Below, in pieces: positions 16,608-25,024 of a stretch of 64,000 bases of DNA. This DNA is from Ruminococcus sp. FC2018 (GTDB lineage: Bacteria > Bacillota > Clostridia > Oscillospirales > Ruminococcaceae). The translations under genes were made by a program, and so were the position numbers. Numbering within the stretch: the first letter of the stretch is position 1; each line of letters starts with the position of its first letter. Under the pieces are notes generated by a model, which searched no databases, was not told the origin of the DNA, and saw only the letters and a program-made list of their open reading frames with translations. The stretch covers positions 1-64,000 of the forward strand of contig NZ_JHXH01000009.1 in assembly GCF_000621805.1 (NCBI RefSeq), read 5' to 3'.

Positions 16608-18947
16608 TTGAAAAACAATGACAAGTTCAATGATGCTCACGATGCTTTTGTGCAAAGCATGAGGATGAGCGCAAGGAAAAAGCGCAGAAAGATAATTACC
16701 ATTGTGGCTGCAATAGTTGTGGTAATTGTGGGTTATATCGTTCTGAGTACGTGGATAAAGCATAACAGGGAAATAGATTCGGCAAAATCTTCCATGAAGC
16801 AGATCGACATAAACTCCACATTCAAAGACGCTGAGTTTTTGCCCGGCGGTGACTGGGATCTGGACGGGGTGAAGAACGGCGACGAAAAGGACGGGGGAAC
16901 CAATGTCCAGAACGAAGACACGGACGGCGATGGAATATCCGACGGTGATGAGAAAGAGCTGGGCACCGATCCTCTGAAGGAGGACACGGACGGCGACGGC
17001 ATTCTGGACGGATATGAGATCATTGCAGGGCTTGACCCTTTGAAAAAGATGTCGGACGGAAAGACCGATGACGCAAAAAGGGAAATGACCATTGAGAAAA
17101 AGAGCGGTGAGGTCACACTTACCATGACAGGCAGTGCCAACAACGCTGAGGTCTCTGTTGAGGAGCTGGGGATAGTTGGTATATCCACAAATACAAGTGT
17201 TGTTTCCAGGGTGTACAGCGTTTACTCTGACAGATCCATGGACAAGGCTACGCTTACATTCAAGGTCGATACAGCGATGATAAAAAGCATGGGTCTTGAG
17301 CTTTCCGAGCTTTCGGTAATGAAGTTCGATCCGGAGAAAAAGACATATACTAAATTCGATTCCAAGGTGGACGAGAAAAACGGTACGGTATCCACAGAGA
17401 TCGCTGCAATAGGCACCTTTGTGGTGGGCGTTGAAAAGACAATAAACCTTAAATCCGTAACGAGAGTCTGCTTCCTTATAGACAACTCCGGTTCCATGTA
17501 CCCTGCAAGTCTTTGCCCGGGTTCAACGGAAAACGACGTTGATTTCAAGCGTCTTACATTTGCTCAGAGCCTCATAGGAAAACTCGATGACGGCTGCCAG
17601 GTGGCAATAAGCAAATATACCGGCACCTACACCAAAATGATGGACTTCACATCGGACAAAAAGGCAATGGGAGATACCCTCAGTAAGATCAAGAATCAGA
17701 AAGAGGTATTTAACGGCACACATTCACAGACTGCGGTCAAAAACTGTATAAATGAATTCAAGGACGAGGAAGGCATCAAGTATTCCAACATTATCGTTAT
17801 GCTCACAGACGGCGAGTCCGACGAGGAGGGCGGAGCAGCTATAGAGGAGCTTATAAAGCAGGCAAACCAGAAAAACATCATAATCCTTACTGTTGGTCTT
17901 GGACGTGACGTGGACAGAGAGTGGCTGCAGAAGCTGGCTTCGGGCACAAGAGGAAAGTACTATGCTGCTTCCGATGCAAACGCTCTTGATGACGTTTACA
18001 AGAGCATTGTGACCACACTTAATTACGACATAGTTACATACAGCGGCAAGGATGAGATAAAAGGTTACTCTATATATAACACGGGCTTTGACCCGCAGAA
18101 GAACGGATTTGCTTTCAAGAATTTCAAGGTGCTTACCACCACAAGCGTGGACTTCGGCATGGCTGTTATGGCAAGAGACTGGTACACAGGTAAGGTCAAG
18201 CTGTCTCTGGGAGATATTGACCCCAAGGATGATAGCGAGCAGAAGGTCAAGGCGGAGGGATACGATTTAAGCGATACGTCCTTCGGCAAGAAATACAGTG
18301 ACCGAAAGGAGCTTCACAGCCTTGACGGAGATCTGTTCAGCGGAAAGTACACAGACGTTACCGAGTATCTGGACTATTCCTCCAAGGGCAGCAAGCTGGA
18401 GGTAGATAAGGGTTATTCCTCGGATGCTGCAAGTAAGGGCTGGGCGGTAAAGAATGTTGCTATTGACGGTTCAAACCTGAAGTGGAGCAGCGTTGATTTC
18501 CTTGCGCTTGACATAGCCGGTTCTTATGACAAGATACAAAACGGTTATTCCAAGGATCAGGCGGAGTTTGCAAAGGCTCTTTACCGACTCAATGCAATGC
18601 AGTGGGACGACAGCAAGGACGAATACAAGCTTTCCGAGGAGGGCTTTGAGAAGCTGAAAAAGCAGCTGAGCATGGGTGTTCCGGCGGTGGTTACCATTGA
18701 CGGCGCACACAGTGTTAATGCGATCGGTCTTATCCAGGATTCACTTTGCCACAGAAAGTTTATCGTACAGATATACGACAACAACTATCCCGACGAGAAG
18801 AAGGAGCTTTACATTGAAAAGAGAATGCTTTGCAAGCTGAAGATCTCCGGCGGAAAGGCAGCGGTAGAGGATACCTCGTTTGCATATTCCGCAAGATACG
18901 AGGGCAAGCAGGTAGGCGTATCCTTCACAAATGTTGAGGAACACTGA
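16608..18947 (+). CDS. membrane-anchored VWA protein with calcium-binding (TSP3-type) repeats
   Basis: The product has 779 residues, TTG start at 16608 with GGGAGG upstream. A short basic cytoplasmic tail precedes one membrane helix (about 28-47), so the rest is outside. Residues about 82-145 hold thrombospondin-type-3/EF-like calcium loops (DTDGDGISDGDE, DTDGDGILDGYE). A linker domain follows. The VWA domain spans about 287-470, with MIDAS DNSGS at 292-296 and LTDGESDE. The C-terminal region (about 600-779) ends in a fold reminiscent of C39-like peptidases (PAVVTIDGAHSVNAIG, QIYDNNYP). I see the His and the Asn/Asp-rich strand but no matching catalytic Cys, so it may be inactive. A role in adhesion or sensing is inference. 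No LPxTG signal is present. Confidence 0.85.
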   Translation: MKNNDKFNDAHDAFVQSMRMSARKKRRKIITIVAAIVVVIVGYIVLSTWIKHNREIDSAKSSMKQIDINSTFKDAEFLPGGDWDLDGVKNGDEKDGGTNVQNEDTDGDGISDGDEKELGTDPLKEDTDGDGILDGYEIIAGLDPLKKMSDGKTDDAKREMTIEKKSGEVTLTMTGSANNAEVSVEELGIVGISTNTSVVSRVYSVYSDRSMDKATLTFKVDTAMIKSMGLELSELSVMKFDPEKKTYTKFDSKVDEKNGTVSTEIAAIGTFVVGVEKTINLKSVTRVCFLIDNSGSMYPASLCPGSTENDVDFKRLTFAQSLIGKLDDGCQVAISKYTGTYTKMMDFTSDKKAMGDTLSKIKNQKEVFNGTHSQTAVKNCINEFKDEEGIKYSNIIVMLTDGESDEEGGAAIEELIKQANQKNIIILTVGLGRDVDREWLQKLASGTRGKYYAASDANALDDVYKSIVTTLNYDIVTYSGKDEIKGYSIYNTGFDPQKNGFAFKNFKVLTTTSVDFGMAVMARDWYTGKVKLSLGDIDPKDDSEQKVKAEGYDLSDTSFGKKYSDRKELHSLDGDLFSGKYTDVTEYLDYSSKGSKLEVDKGYSSDAASKGWAVKNVAIDGSNLKWSSVDFLALDIAGSYDKIQNGYSKDQAEFAKALYRLNAMQWDDSKDEYKLSEEGFEKLKKQLSMGVPAVVTIDGAHSVNAIGLIQDSLCHRKFIVQIYDNNYPDEKKELYIEKRMLCKLKISGGKAAVEDTSFAYSARYEGKQVGVSFTNVEEH

Positions 18948-18960
18948 TAATAAGATAAAA

Positions 18961-18990
18961 AAGAAGGGACCGTTAAGGTCCCTTTTTATT
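18961..18990. terminator. bidirectional terminator between VWA gene and ABC-2 exporter
   Basis: Perfect stem AAGGGACC-GTTAA-GGTCCCTT, with T runs on both sides. Confidence 0.85.
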
Positions 18991-18997
18991 ATGATTT

Positions 18998-20311
18998 TTA
19001 TTCGTCGTCGTAGGTTTTTTGTTTCTTGAACAGTCCGCCTTTTTTCTTGCCGCCGCCAAGGGTCAGAGTGAAAATCCTGTCACTCATAAATATACGCAGT
19101 GCAAGGAACATACATATGCAAAGCAGGACGAACTGGTAGCCAAGACCTATGAAGTATGTGGTGTAGTCACCGAACATAACGTTTTGGTTTGCGATGAATG
19201 CGTGGGTGAACGGGATAGCCATTGTAACATACTTGATAGCGGGTGATGCTGTCTTTATGTCAATGAACATTGTTACAAAATACGGTATCATAGCACAGAA
19301 CATAATAGGCATCTGAAGTGTCTGTGCGCTCTTTGCGTCCTTTGCAAGTGCACCAAGGATGATCGAAACGGAAAGCACGATAAGTATTGTCACAAACATC
19401 TGTGCGCCTACCATCAGATAATCCGTCCACTTCATCGAAAGACCAAGATTCTGAAGGATCTCGTCAAAGTTCTTGTTGTCAGCCATACCGCCTGTGATGC
19501 CGTCCATCATTTTGTTCATACCGAACATATAGACAGCTGCCTGAAGTGCTGCAACGATAGCTGCTGAAAGCATTTTTGCGGAGATCACGGAAAGTCTTGA
19601 AACAGGGGATGAAAGCAGTGTTTCAAGTGTCTTGTCCAGCTTTTCCGTGGATATGGCACCCATTATCATCTGGGATGAGTACATTATAAGCAGGAACATT
19701 ACGATCGGTATAAGCATGGACTGTGTGTTCATTATTCCTGCAACCTTTTCGCTTGCAACCTGATCCTGTTTGTCGGAGATAACGGTGTACTCCTCCAGCT
19801 TGATAGGATCCTCCAGCTGCTTGACCGTTCCCGTATCCAGCTTGCTCTGAGCGTAGATAGTGGATTTGATGCCTGTTTGCAGCATTTCCAGCGCAATTTT
19901 GGAGCCGGTATTGATGTTGGAGAAGGTGGCGATAGATGTCATCTTCTGGGCAAATTTTACGGTGGCTGTTTCATGCTTTTCCACCTGCGCTGTGAAACCC
20001 TTTGGAATGATAACCACGTTTTTGTAATCGGTGTTCTTCAACTCCTTGGTGAAATCATCGGATCCGATCTCGACCCTGTTTACATTCATGGTCTCATTTT
20101 TGTCCATAATGTCAAGCATTGCCTTTGTAAAGTCGGTCTGGTCACGGTCACAGATGTTGATGGTGGTAGCTTCTTTTTTGACCTCGTCAACAGCCTTTGA
20201 CATTGCCTTACCTGCAAAGATAAGTATAAACACGGTCAGGAACATGGTGGCGATCGTGGTTACGCTGAGCATCTCTTTAAGCTCTTTCCTTAAAAGTACC
20301 GAGAATTTCAA
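18998..20311 (-). CDS. ABC-2 type transporter permease (NatB-like)
   Basis: The product has 437 residues. One N-terminal helix (about 17-36) is followed by an extracellular domain of about 145 residues. Five or six membrane helices then span about 185-410, and the tail is basic. This layout matches NatB/YhaP-type ABC-2 permeases that export Na+, drugs or peptides. Its ATG overlaps the stop of the ATPase gene by four bases, so the two subunits are translated together. The substrate is not evident. Confidence 0.88.
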   Translation of the reverse strand: MKFSVLLRKELKEMLSVTTIATMFLTVFILIFAGKAMSKAVDEVKKEATTINICDRDQTDFTKAMLDIMDKNETMNVNRVEIGSDDFTKELKNTDYKNVVIIPKGFTAQVEKHETATVKFAQKMTSIATFSNINTGSKIALEMLQTGIKSTIYAQSKLDTGTVKQLEDPIKLEEYTVISDKQDQVASEKVAGIMNTQSMLIPIVMFLLIMYSSQMIMGAISTEKLDKTLETLLSSPVSRLSVISAKMLSAAIVAALQAAVYMFGMNKMMDGITGGMADNKNFDEILQNLGLSMKWTDYLMVGAQMFVTILIVLSVSIILGALAKDAKSAQTLQMPIMFCAMIPYFVTMFIDIKTASPAIKYVTMAIPFTHAFIANQNVMFGDYTTYFIGLGYQFVLLCICMFLALRIFMSDRIFTLTLGGGKKKGGLFKKQKTYDDE

Positions 20312-21039
20312 TGTACAGTCACCACCTTTTCAAATACTTCTTCAAGGTTCTTAACACCGTATTTAGCTACAAGCTCCGGTGCAGGACCAACCTCAAGCAG
20401 GTGTCCCTTTGAAATAATGCCGACTCTGTCCGAAACATACTCTATTTCCAGCATATTGTGAGAGGAAAGCAAAAAGCTCATTCCCTCGGCAGCCAGTTTC
20501 TTTATCATTCTTCTTATCTCAAGGGCATTGATTATATCAAGTCCCGAGGTGGGCTCGTCAAGTATTGCCAGAGACGGCTTTGACATAATGGCTCTTGCAA
20601 GCAGCAGTCGCCTTTGCATACCCCTTGAATAGTTGGAGATCTTATCGTTGAGCCTGTCCCCAAGCTCGCAGATCTCGCTGCCTCTTTTTACAAATTCTTC
20701 AACATCGCCTTTGTTCTTGGCATAGATGTTTGCCATGAATGTCAGGTATTCAACACCCTTCATGGTCTTGTATGCACCTGCCTCATCAGGCAGGTATGTA
20801 ATACACTCTCTCACCTTTTCGGGCTCGGTGAGAATACTATGACCGTCCACAACAGCATCTCCTTCGGTGGCTTTCAGCAGAGTGGAGATCATTCTGATCG
20901 TAGTGGTCTTTCCTGCGCCGTTAGGTCCGATAAGTGCAAAGATCTCGCCCTTTTTTACCTGAAAGGTGACGTTCTCAGAAGCATAGACACCCTTTTTATA
21001 CTGCTTGGAAAGTCCTTTAACGTCCAATACGACTTCCAT
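20308..21039 (-). CDS. ABC transporter ATP-binding protein (NatA-like)
   Basis: The product has 243 residues, with Walker A GPNGAGKT at about 37-44, signature YSRGMQRR near 137, Walker B LAILDEPTSGLD and switch His in LSSHN. It is the cytoplasmic engine for the ABC-2 permease that overlaps it downstream. It is preceded by its own promoter and is divergent from the DUF4261 gene. Confidence 0.92.
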   Translation of the reverse strand: MEVVLDVKGLSKQYKKGVYASENVTFQVKKGEIFALIGPNGAGKTTTIRMISTLLKATEGDAVVDGHSILTEPEKVRECITYLPDEAGAYKTMKGVEYLTFMANIYAKNKGDVEEFVKRGSEICELGDRLNDKISNYSRGMQRRLLLARAIMSKPSLAILDEPTSGLDIINALEIRRMIKKLAAEGMSFLLSSHNMLEIEYVSDRVGIISKGHLLEVGPAPELVAKYGVKNLEEVFEKVVTVH

Positions 21040-21097
21040 TTTTTTACCCCCCCTATTCAGATTGAGCTTTTATTACAAGTAAAAAAACTCTGCAAAC

Positions 21098-21126
21098 AGT
21101 ATAACACACTTAAACGTTTTCGTCAA
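21098..21126 (-). promoter_or_regulatory. promoter of the ABC-2 exporter operon
   Basis: Minus strand TTGACG (21121-21126), a 17-base spacer, TATACT (21098-21103). Confidence 0.75.
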
Positions 21127-21153
21127 GCCGGAAAAAATGGCAGGCGGTGCCTA

Positions 21154-21182
21154 TTGCCAAAAGCGGGAAACTATGATATAAT
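21154..21182 (+). promoter_or_regulatory. promoter of the DUF4261/MFS/lipoprotein operon
   Basis: TTGCCA (21154-21159), a 17-base spacer, TATAAT (21177-21182), 32 bases upstream of the start. Confidence 0.8.
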
Positions 21183-21213
21183 CTTATAGAAATAATTAAA
21201 TGGAGGAAAGAAA

Positions 21214-21993
21214 ATGGCTGATGAAAATATAAAGCAAACATCTGCTGAGGCTGAAAAGCCCGAAGGAGAGGGAAATGTGCTGGCAGGATTTGTACTTTAC
21301 AAGGACGCCAATATGGACTGGCTGCGCTTTAGAAAAATACTCAAGGATGATTGGGACATTGAATTTGACGACGAGGTCAAGGACAACGCTCTGGTGTTCA
21401 AGGTTGACGACATGATGGTAGCCTGCTCGCTGATGCCAAATCCTGTGCCCAATGACGAGGCTGTGGATGCGGCAAAACGCAATATCCTCTGGAAGGACGG
21501 AGCGGACATTGTAAAGACCCACGGTGCCCATATGATGCTTGCGGTGATGAACAAGTTTGACCCGCTGGATCAGCAGGAGCTTTTTGCAAAGGTGGCTTGC
21601 AGCCTGTTGAAGCTTGACAACGCCATTGGCATTTACAAGGATCCTACGGTATACGAAAAGGACTTCTACATCAATTTTGCACAGAGCATAGATAAGGGAG
21701 AGTACCCCATACCTATCTACGTTTACGCCGGTATGTACATTGAAAACGGTGGTGTGTACGCTTTTACATCAGGTATGCGCTTTTTCGGCAAACAGGAGAT
21801 GGAGATACTGGGGTCAACTTATGAACCTGATGAGGTGCTGAGCTTTTTGTACACTATCTGCGAGTATGTTATCGTTGAGGACACTGAGCTTAAAGACGGA
21901 GAGACAATAGGATTTTCGGAGGATCAGAAGCTGCCTATCAAGCTGAGCAAGGGAGTTTCCGTTCCGGGAGATACACTTAAAATAACGCTTTAA
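21214..21993 (+). CDS. DUF4261-domain protein
   Basis: The product has 259 residues; the ATG at 21214 has TGGAGGAAAG before it. It begins with an acidic low-complexity stretch (about 1-24). The body matches the DUF4261 pattern by eye: an N-terminal part with the VKTHGAHMMLAVM strand and a C-terminal part with IYVYAGMYIENGG. No membrane segment or catalytic motif is evident, so it should be cytoplasmic and its function is unknown. It leads an operon with an MFS transporter 29 bases downstream. Confidence 0.8.
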   Translation: MADENIKQTSAEAEKPEGEGNVLAGFVLYKDANMDWLRFRKILKDDWDIEFDDEVKDNALVFKVDDMMVACSLMPNPVPNDEAVDAAKRNILWKDGADIVKTHGAHMMLAVMNKFDPLDQQELFAKVACSLLKLDNAIGIYKDPTVYEKDFYINFAQSIDKGEYPIPIYVYAGMYIENGGVYAFTSGMRFFGKQEMEILGSTYEPDEVLSFLYTICEYVIVEDTELKDGETIGFSEDQKLPIKLSKGVSVPGDTLKITL

Positions 21994-22022
21994 CGGCTGT
22001 GGTATGAACTTTAGGGGGAAGT

Positions 22023-23261
22023 ATGATGAACAATAAATGGGTGAGAGCGGCGATACCTGCGCTGCTTATACACTGTTCTGTCGGCACGGTCTACTGTTGG
22101 TCCACATTCAAGGAGGCTATTGCAAACAAAATTGGCATGAGCCCGTTTTCTGTGGGCTGGGCATTCTCACTGGCGATTTTCTTCCTGGGAATGTCGGCGG
22201 CTTTCGGAGGAAAAATTGTTGAAAGAGATATCCATGTGTCATCCCTGGTGGCGTGCATCTGCTTTTCAACGGGCATGGTGGGCACAGGTCTGGTCATAAA
22301 GTTCCTTACAGGTGTGCCTGCGCTTATCGGAATTTATGTTTTCTACGGTGCGATAATGGGTATCGGTCTGGGAATAGGATATCTGACACCTGTTAAGACC
22401 CTTATGCTGTGGTTCAAAGACAACAAGGGGCTTGCCACGGGTATATCCATAATGGGATTTGGTCTTGCAAAGGCTATTGCTACGCCTATAATGGATCTTA
22501 TTCAGAATAAGTTGGGCATTGTCTCCATGTTCGTGATCCTGGGACTGGCATATATGGTGCTTATGCTGCTGGGTCATTTTCTGCTGAAAAAGCCCGACGG
22601 CTGGGTGGAGGAGCCTGCCACAAATCAGGGCAGCGCACTTTCAATGTTCAAAAACAAGCAGTTTATCGGCATATGGCTCATGTTCTATCTGAATATACAC
22701 TGCGGTCTTATGATAATAACCTATGAAAAACAGCTGCTTTCGTCGGCTTTCGCCACATCGCTGAAGCTGGCGACTATCGTAAGCGTAGTTCCTTCCTTCA
22801 CCGCTGCGCTGAACGCTCTGGGACGAATAGGCTATTCCACCCTTTCGGATAAGATGAAAGAGCGCAACACAATTTACAAGATAATCTTCACCAGCTGCAT
22901 TGCTATCAGCCTGCTTACATACTTTACCCGTGCGGTCTCTGCAGCAGAGAGTATGCTTTTGTCGGTGATAGTAATTGCGTTCCTGCTTATTATCAACGCA
23001 GGCTACGGCGGAGGCTTCTCTACGCTGCCTGCACTGCTCTCCGAAAGATTCGGTATGAAGCGTATCAGCCAGATACACGGACTGTCACTTTCCGCATGGG
23101 CGGTGGCAGGTCTTACGGGCAACAACACCTCGGAGATAATTCTGAAAGCTTCGGATAATAACTATCAGAACATCGTTATCATCGGCGCAGGACTTTATAT
23201 CGTTGCGCTGGTAATTTGCATAGTTCTGGTAAGCAAAAAGAAGGACGTGACGGAGGAATGA
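22023..23261 (+). CDS. MFS transporter, oxalate/formate antiporter (OFA) family-like
   Basis: The product has 412 residues with about 12 hydrophobic helices. The start IPALLIHCSVGTVYCWSTF is typical of the OFA branch of the major facilitator superfamily, as is the GxGxGxGYLTP segment after helix 4. Members carry small organic acids such as oxalate, formate or lactate across the membrane; the actual substrate is not predictable. ATG codons at 22023 and 22026 are both usable after AGGGGGA. Its stop overlaps the ATG of the next gene (ATGA), so the three genes from 21214 are one operon. Confidence 0.88.
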   Translation: MMNNKWVRAAIPALLIHCSVGTVYCWSTFKEAIANKIGMSPFSVGWAFSLAIFFLGMSAAFGGKIVERDIHVSSLVACICFSTGMVGTGLVIKFLTGVPALIGIYVFYGAIMGIGLGIGYLTPVKTLMLWFKDNKGLATGISIMGFGLAKAIATPIMDLIQNKLGIVSMFVILGLAYMVLMLLGHFLLKKPDGWVEEPATNQGSALSMFKNKQFIGIWLMFYLNIHCGLMIITYEKQLLSSAFATSLKLATIVSVVPSFTAALNALGRIGYSTLSDKMKERNTIYKIIFTSCIAISLLTYFTRAVSAAESMLLSVIVIAFLLIINAGYGGGFSTLPALLSERFGMKRISQIHGLSLSAWAVAGLTGNNTSEIILKASDNNYQNIVIIGAGLYIVALVICIVLVSKKKDVTEE

Positions 23262-23854
23262 TAAAGCGTTTGTTTACCGTAATGTGCGCTGTGGTCATGT
23301 GCGTATTGTGCACCTCATGTTTTGACGAGGACAGCAGCGAGGATAAAAGGGGAGACCTTGGCAAGCTGGAGGCATTGACCCCCTACGGCTCCACCGTCAT
23401 CACAGGTATCCAGCTGGAGCATCAGGCAATGTGGCGTGACGATCCGGAGATAGAGGATATCGTTAAGGAGCATGGCTTCTCCAATACCAGCGAGTATTAC
23501 GAATTTGAGCTGAACGAATGGTTTGAGGTCTATATCAAAGCCTCAACAAGAGATACATTTACAAGCTATATCGTCAAGTACGACGAGAAAAAGGACTATA
23601 AAACCATTACCGAGGACGAGATAAAGCACTCGTGTATCGACAAAAGCTTAGAAGATAAATACCCCGATGAAAGCAACTACGGCGATATGGGCGGTATGAA
23701 GGTGGAAAGCAAAAAGGGCGGGACAACTGGTACATATGCGCTTATCTTTTTCCGTTTCGGCAAGCCCGAGGCGATGATAAAGTTCAAAGTAGTGCCAAGT
23801 ACGGCACCGTCAGCGTCAGAAGTTTTAAAAGAACTTGAAAAACAGAAAAAGTAA
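23258..23854 (+). CDS. small lipoprotein of unknown function
   Basis: The product has 198 residues, starting at the ATGA overlap with the MFS gene (23258, GGAGGA upstream). The signal peptide ends in a lipobox (LCTSC, Cys at about 21), so it is anchored outside the membrane. The mature protein is acidic and soluble with no motif I recognise. Coupling to the transporter suggests a related surface role, which is inference. Confidence 0.85.
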   Translation: MIKRLFTVMCAVVMCVLCTSCFDEDSSEDKRGDLGKLEALTPYGSTVITGIQLEHQAMWRDDPEIEDIVKEHGFSNTSEYYEFELNEWFEVYIKASTRDTFTSYIVKYDEKKDYKTITEDEIKHSCIDKSLEDKYPDESNYGDMGGMKVESKKGGTTGTYALIFFRFGKPEAMIKFKVVPSTAPSASEVLKELEKQKK

Positions 23855-23857
23855 AAA

Positions 23858-23893
23858 AAAACTGCTTTGGAAAATTCCAAGGCAGTTTTTTGG
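23858..23893 (+). terminator. terminator of the DUF4261/MFS/lipoprotein operon
   Basis: Stem AAACTGCTTTGGAA / TTCCAAGGCAGTTT (one G-T) followed by TTTTTT. Confidence 0.9.
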
Positions 23894-23938
23894 TGTCAAG
23901 GCGATAGGGGATAGTCTGTTGATGTGCTGTTGAGAGCA

Positions 23939-24085
23939 GTTCTTCTGAACAAGTGTTTCTCTTGAACTCTCTCGGTGCCCTTAATCATTTTCGGCGGTCG
24001 GGAGCAAAGCTCCCAGCCGCCGAAAATCAATATAAGGTTTCTGAGGGGAGTTTGAGGGGAACTCTTCTCCAAAAGAGTTCCCCTC
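23939..24085 (-). repeat. two-hairpin intergenic repeat, copy 2
   Basis: It lies 17 bases beyond the argF stop. Minus-strand order is a hairpin GAGGGGAACTCTT / AAGAGTTCCCCTC, then conserved TCAGAAACCTT. A very strong hairpin ATTTTCGGCGG...CCGCCGAAAAT with inner GGGAGC/GCTCCC follows, then conserved TTCAGAAGAAC. It pairs with the copy at 10043-10190. Together with the terminator at 23858 it fills the 248-base gap between the lipoprotein and argF. Confidence 0.75.
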
Positions 24086-24102
24086 AATAATACATCGACT
24101 GA

Positions 24103-25011
24103 TTATTCACCCATTACCTTGACCATAACAGCTTTCTGGGCGTGGAGACGGTTTTCAGCCTCCTCAAAGATCTCATTTGCGTGAGCTTCAAACACCTTCT
24201 CGGTTATCTCCTCCTCACGATGTGCAGGCAGGCAGTGCTGCACCATAGCGTCCGGTTTAGCCACAGCCATTATCTCATCGTTTATCTGATAGCCCTCAAA
24301 GGCTATTTTGCGCTTTTCGGTCTCCGCTTCTTCGCCCATTGATGTCCACACGTCTGTGAAAAGAACGTCTGAGTCCTTAGCTGCCTCAAGGGGCACATCG
24401 GTCATAAAGAACTTATCGCCGTACTGCTTGGTGAACTCCAGCACCTCCGGGTCGGGCTGGTAGTCCTTGGGGCAGGCGATAGAAACGCTCATTCCCACTT
24501 TGAGTCCGCCTACGATAAGGGAGTTTGCCATGTTGTTGCCGTCACCGATATAGCACATCTTCAAGCCCTCAAAACGACCCTTGAACTCTCTTATGGTCAT
24601 AAGGTCGGCAAGTACCTGACAAGGGTGACAGAAATCTGTAAGACCGTTGATGATAGGGATAGAGCCGTAGTTTGCCAGATCTTCAACTTCTTTCTGCTCG
24701 AAGGTGCGGATCATAATTCCGTCAAGGTAGCGGGAAAGCACCCTTGCGGTGTCCTGAACAGGCTCGCCTCTGCCTATCTGAAGGTCACGGTTGGAAAGAA
24801 AAAGTGCCTGTCCGCCCAGCTGGTACATACCTGTTTCAAAGGATACTCTTGTACGGGTGGAGGACTTCTGGAAGATCATTCCCAGGGTCTTGCCCTTGAG
24901 GATCTTGTGTTCGATGCCGTTTTTGTTCTCGTATTTAAGCTGGTCGGCAAGGTTCAGGATCTCCATTATCTCCTCTTTGGACAGATCAAGTAATTTCAGT
25001 AAATGCTTCAT
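24103..25011 (-). CDS. argF: ornithine carbamoyltransferase
   Basis: The product has 302 residues. The ATG at 25011 has AAGGAGG seven bases upstream, right after the argD stop. Carbamoyl-phosphate motif SSTRTR is near 46, then HPCQ near 130 and the ornithine-side HCLPAHR near 263. It joins ornithine and carbamoyl phosphate to give citrulline in the cytoplasm. It is the last gene of the minus-strand arginine cluster, followed by the two-hairpin repeat. Confidence 0.96.
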   Translation of the reverse strand: MKHLLKLLDLSKEEIMEILNLADQLKYENKNGIEHKILKGKTLGMIFQKSSTRTRVSFETGMYQLGGQALFLSNRDLQIGRGEPVQDTARVLSRYLDGIMIRTFEQKEVEDLANYGSIPIINGLTDFCHPCQVLADLMTIREFKGRFEGLKMCYIGDGNNMANSLIVGGLKVGMSVSIACPKDYQPDPEVLEFTKQYGDKFFMTDVPLEAAKDSDVLFTDVWTSMGEEAETEKRKIAFEGYQINDEIMAVAKPDAMVQHCLPAHREEEITEKVFEAHANEIFEEAENRLHAQKAVMVKVMGE

Positions 25012-25024
25012 TTTGTTTTCCTCC

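Noticed and set aside
18998-21039. ABC-2 pair next to VWA and MoxR genes considered as a defence island
   Set aside because: The exporter has its own promoter and a two-way terminator separates it from the VWA gene. No nuclease, toxin or known defence domain is present.
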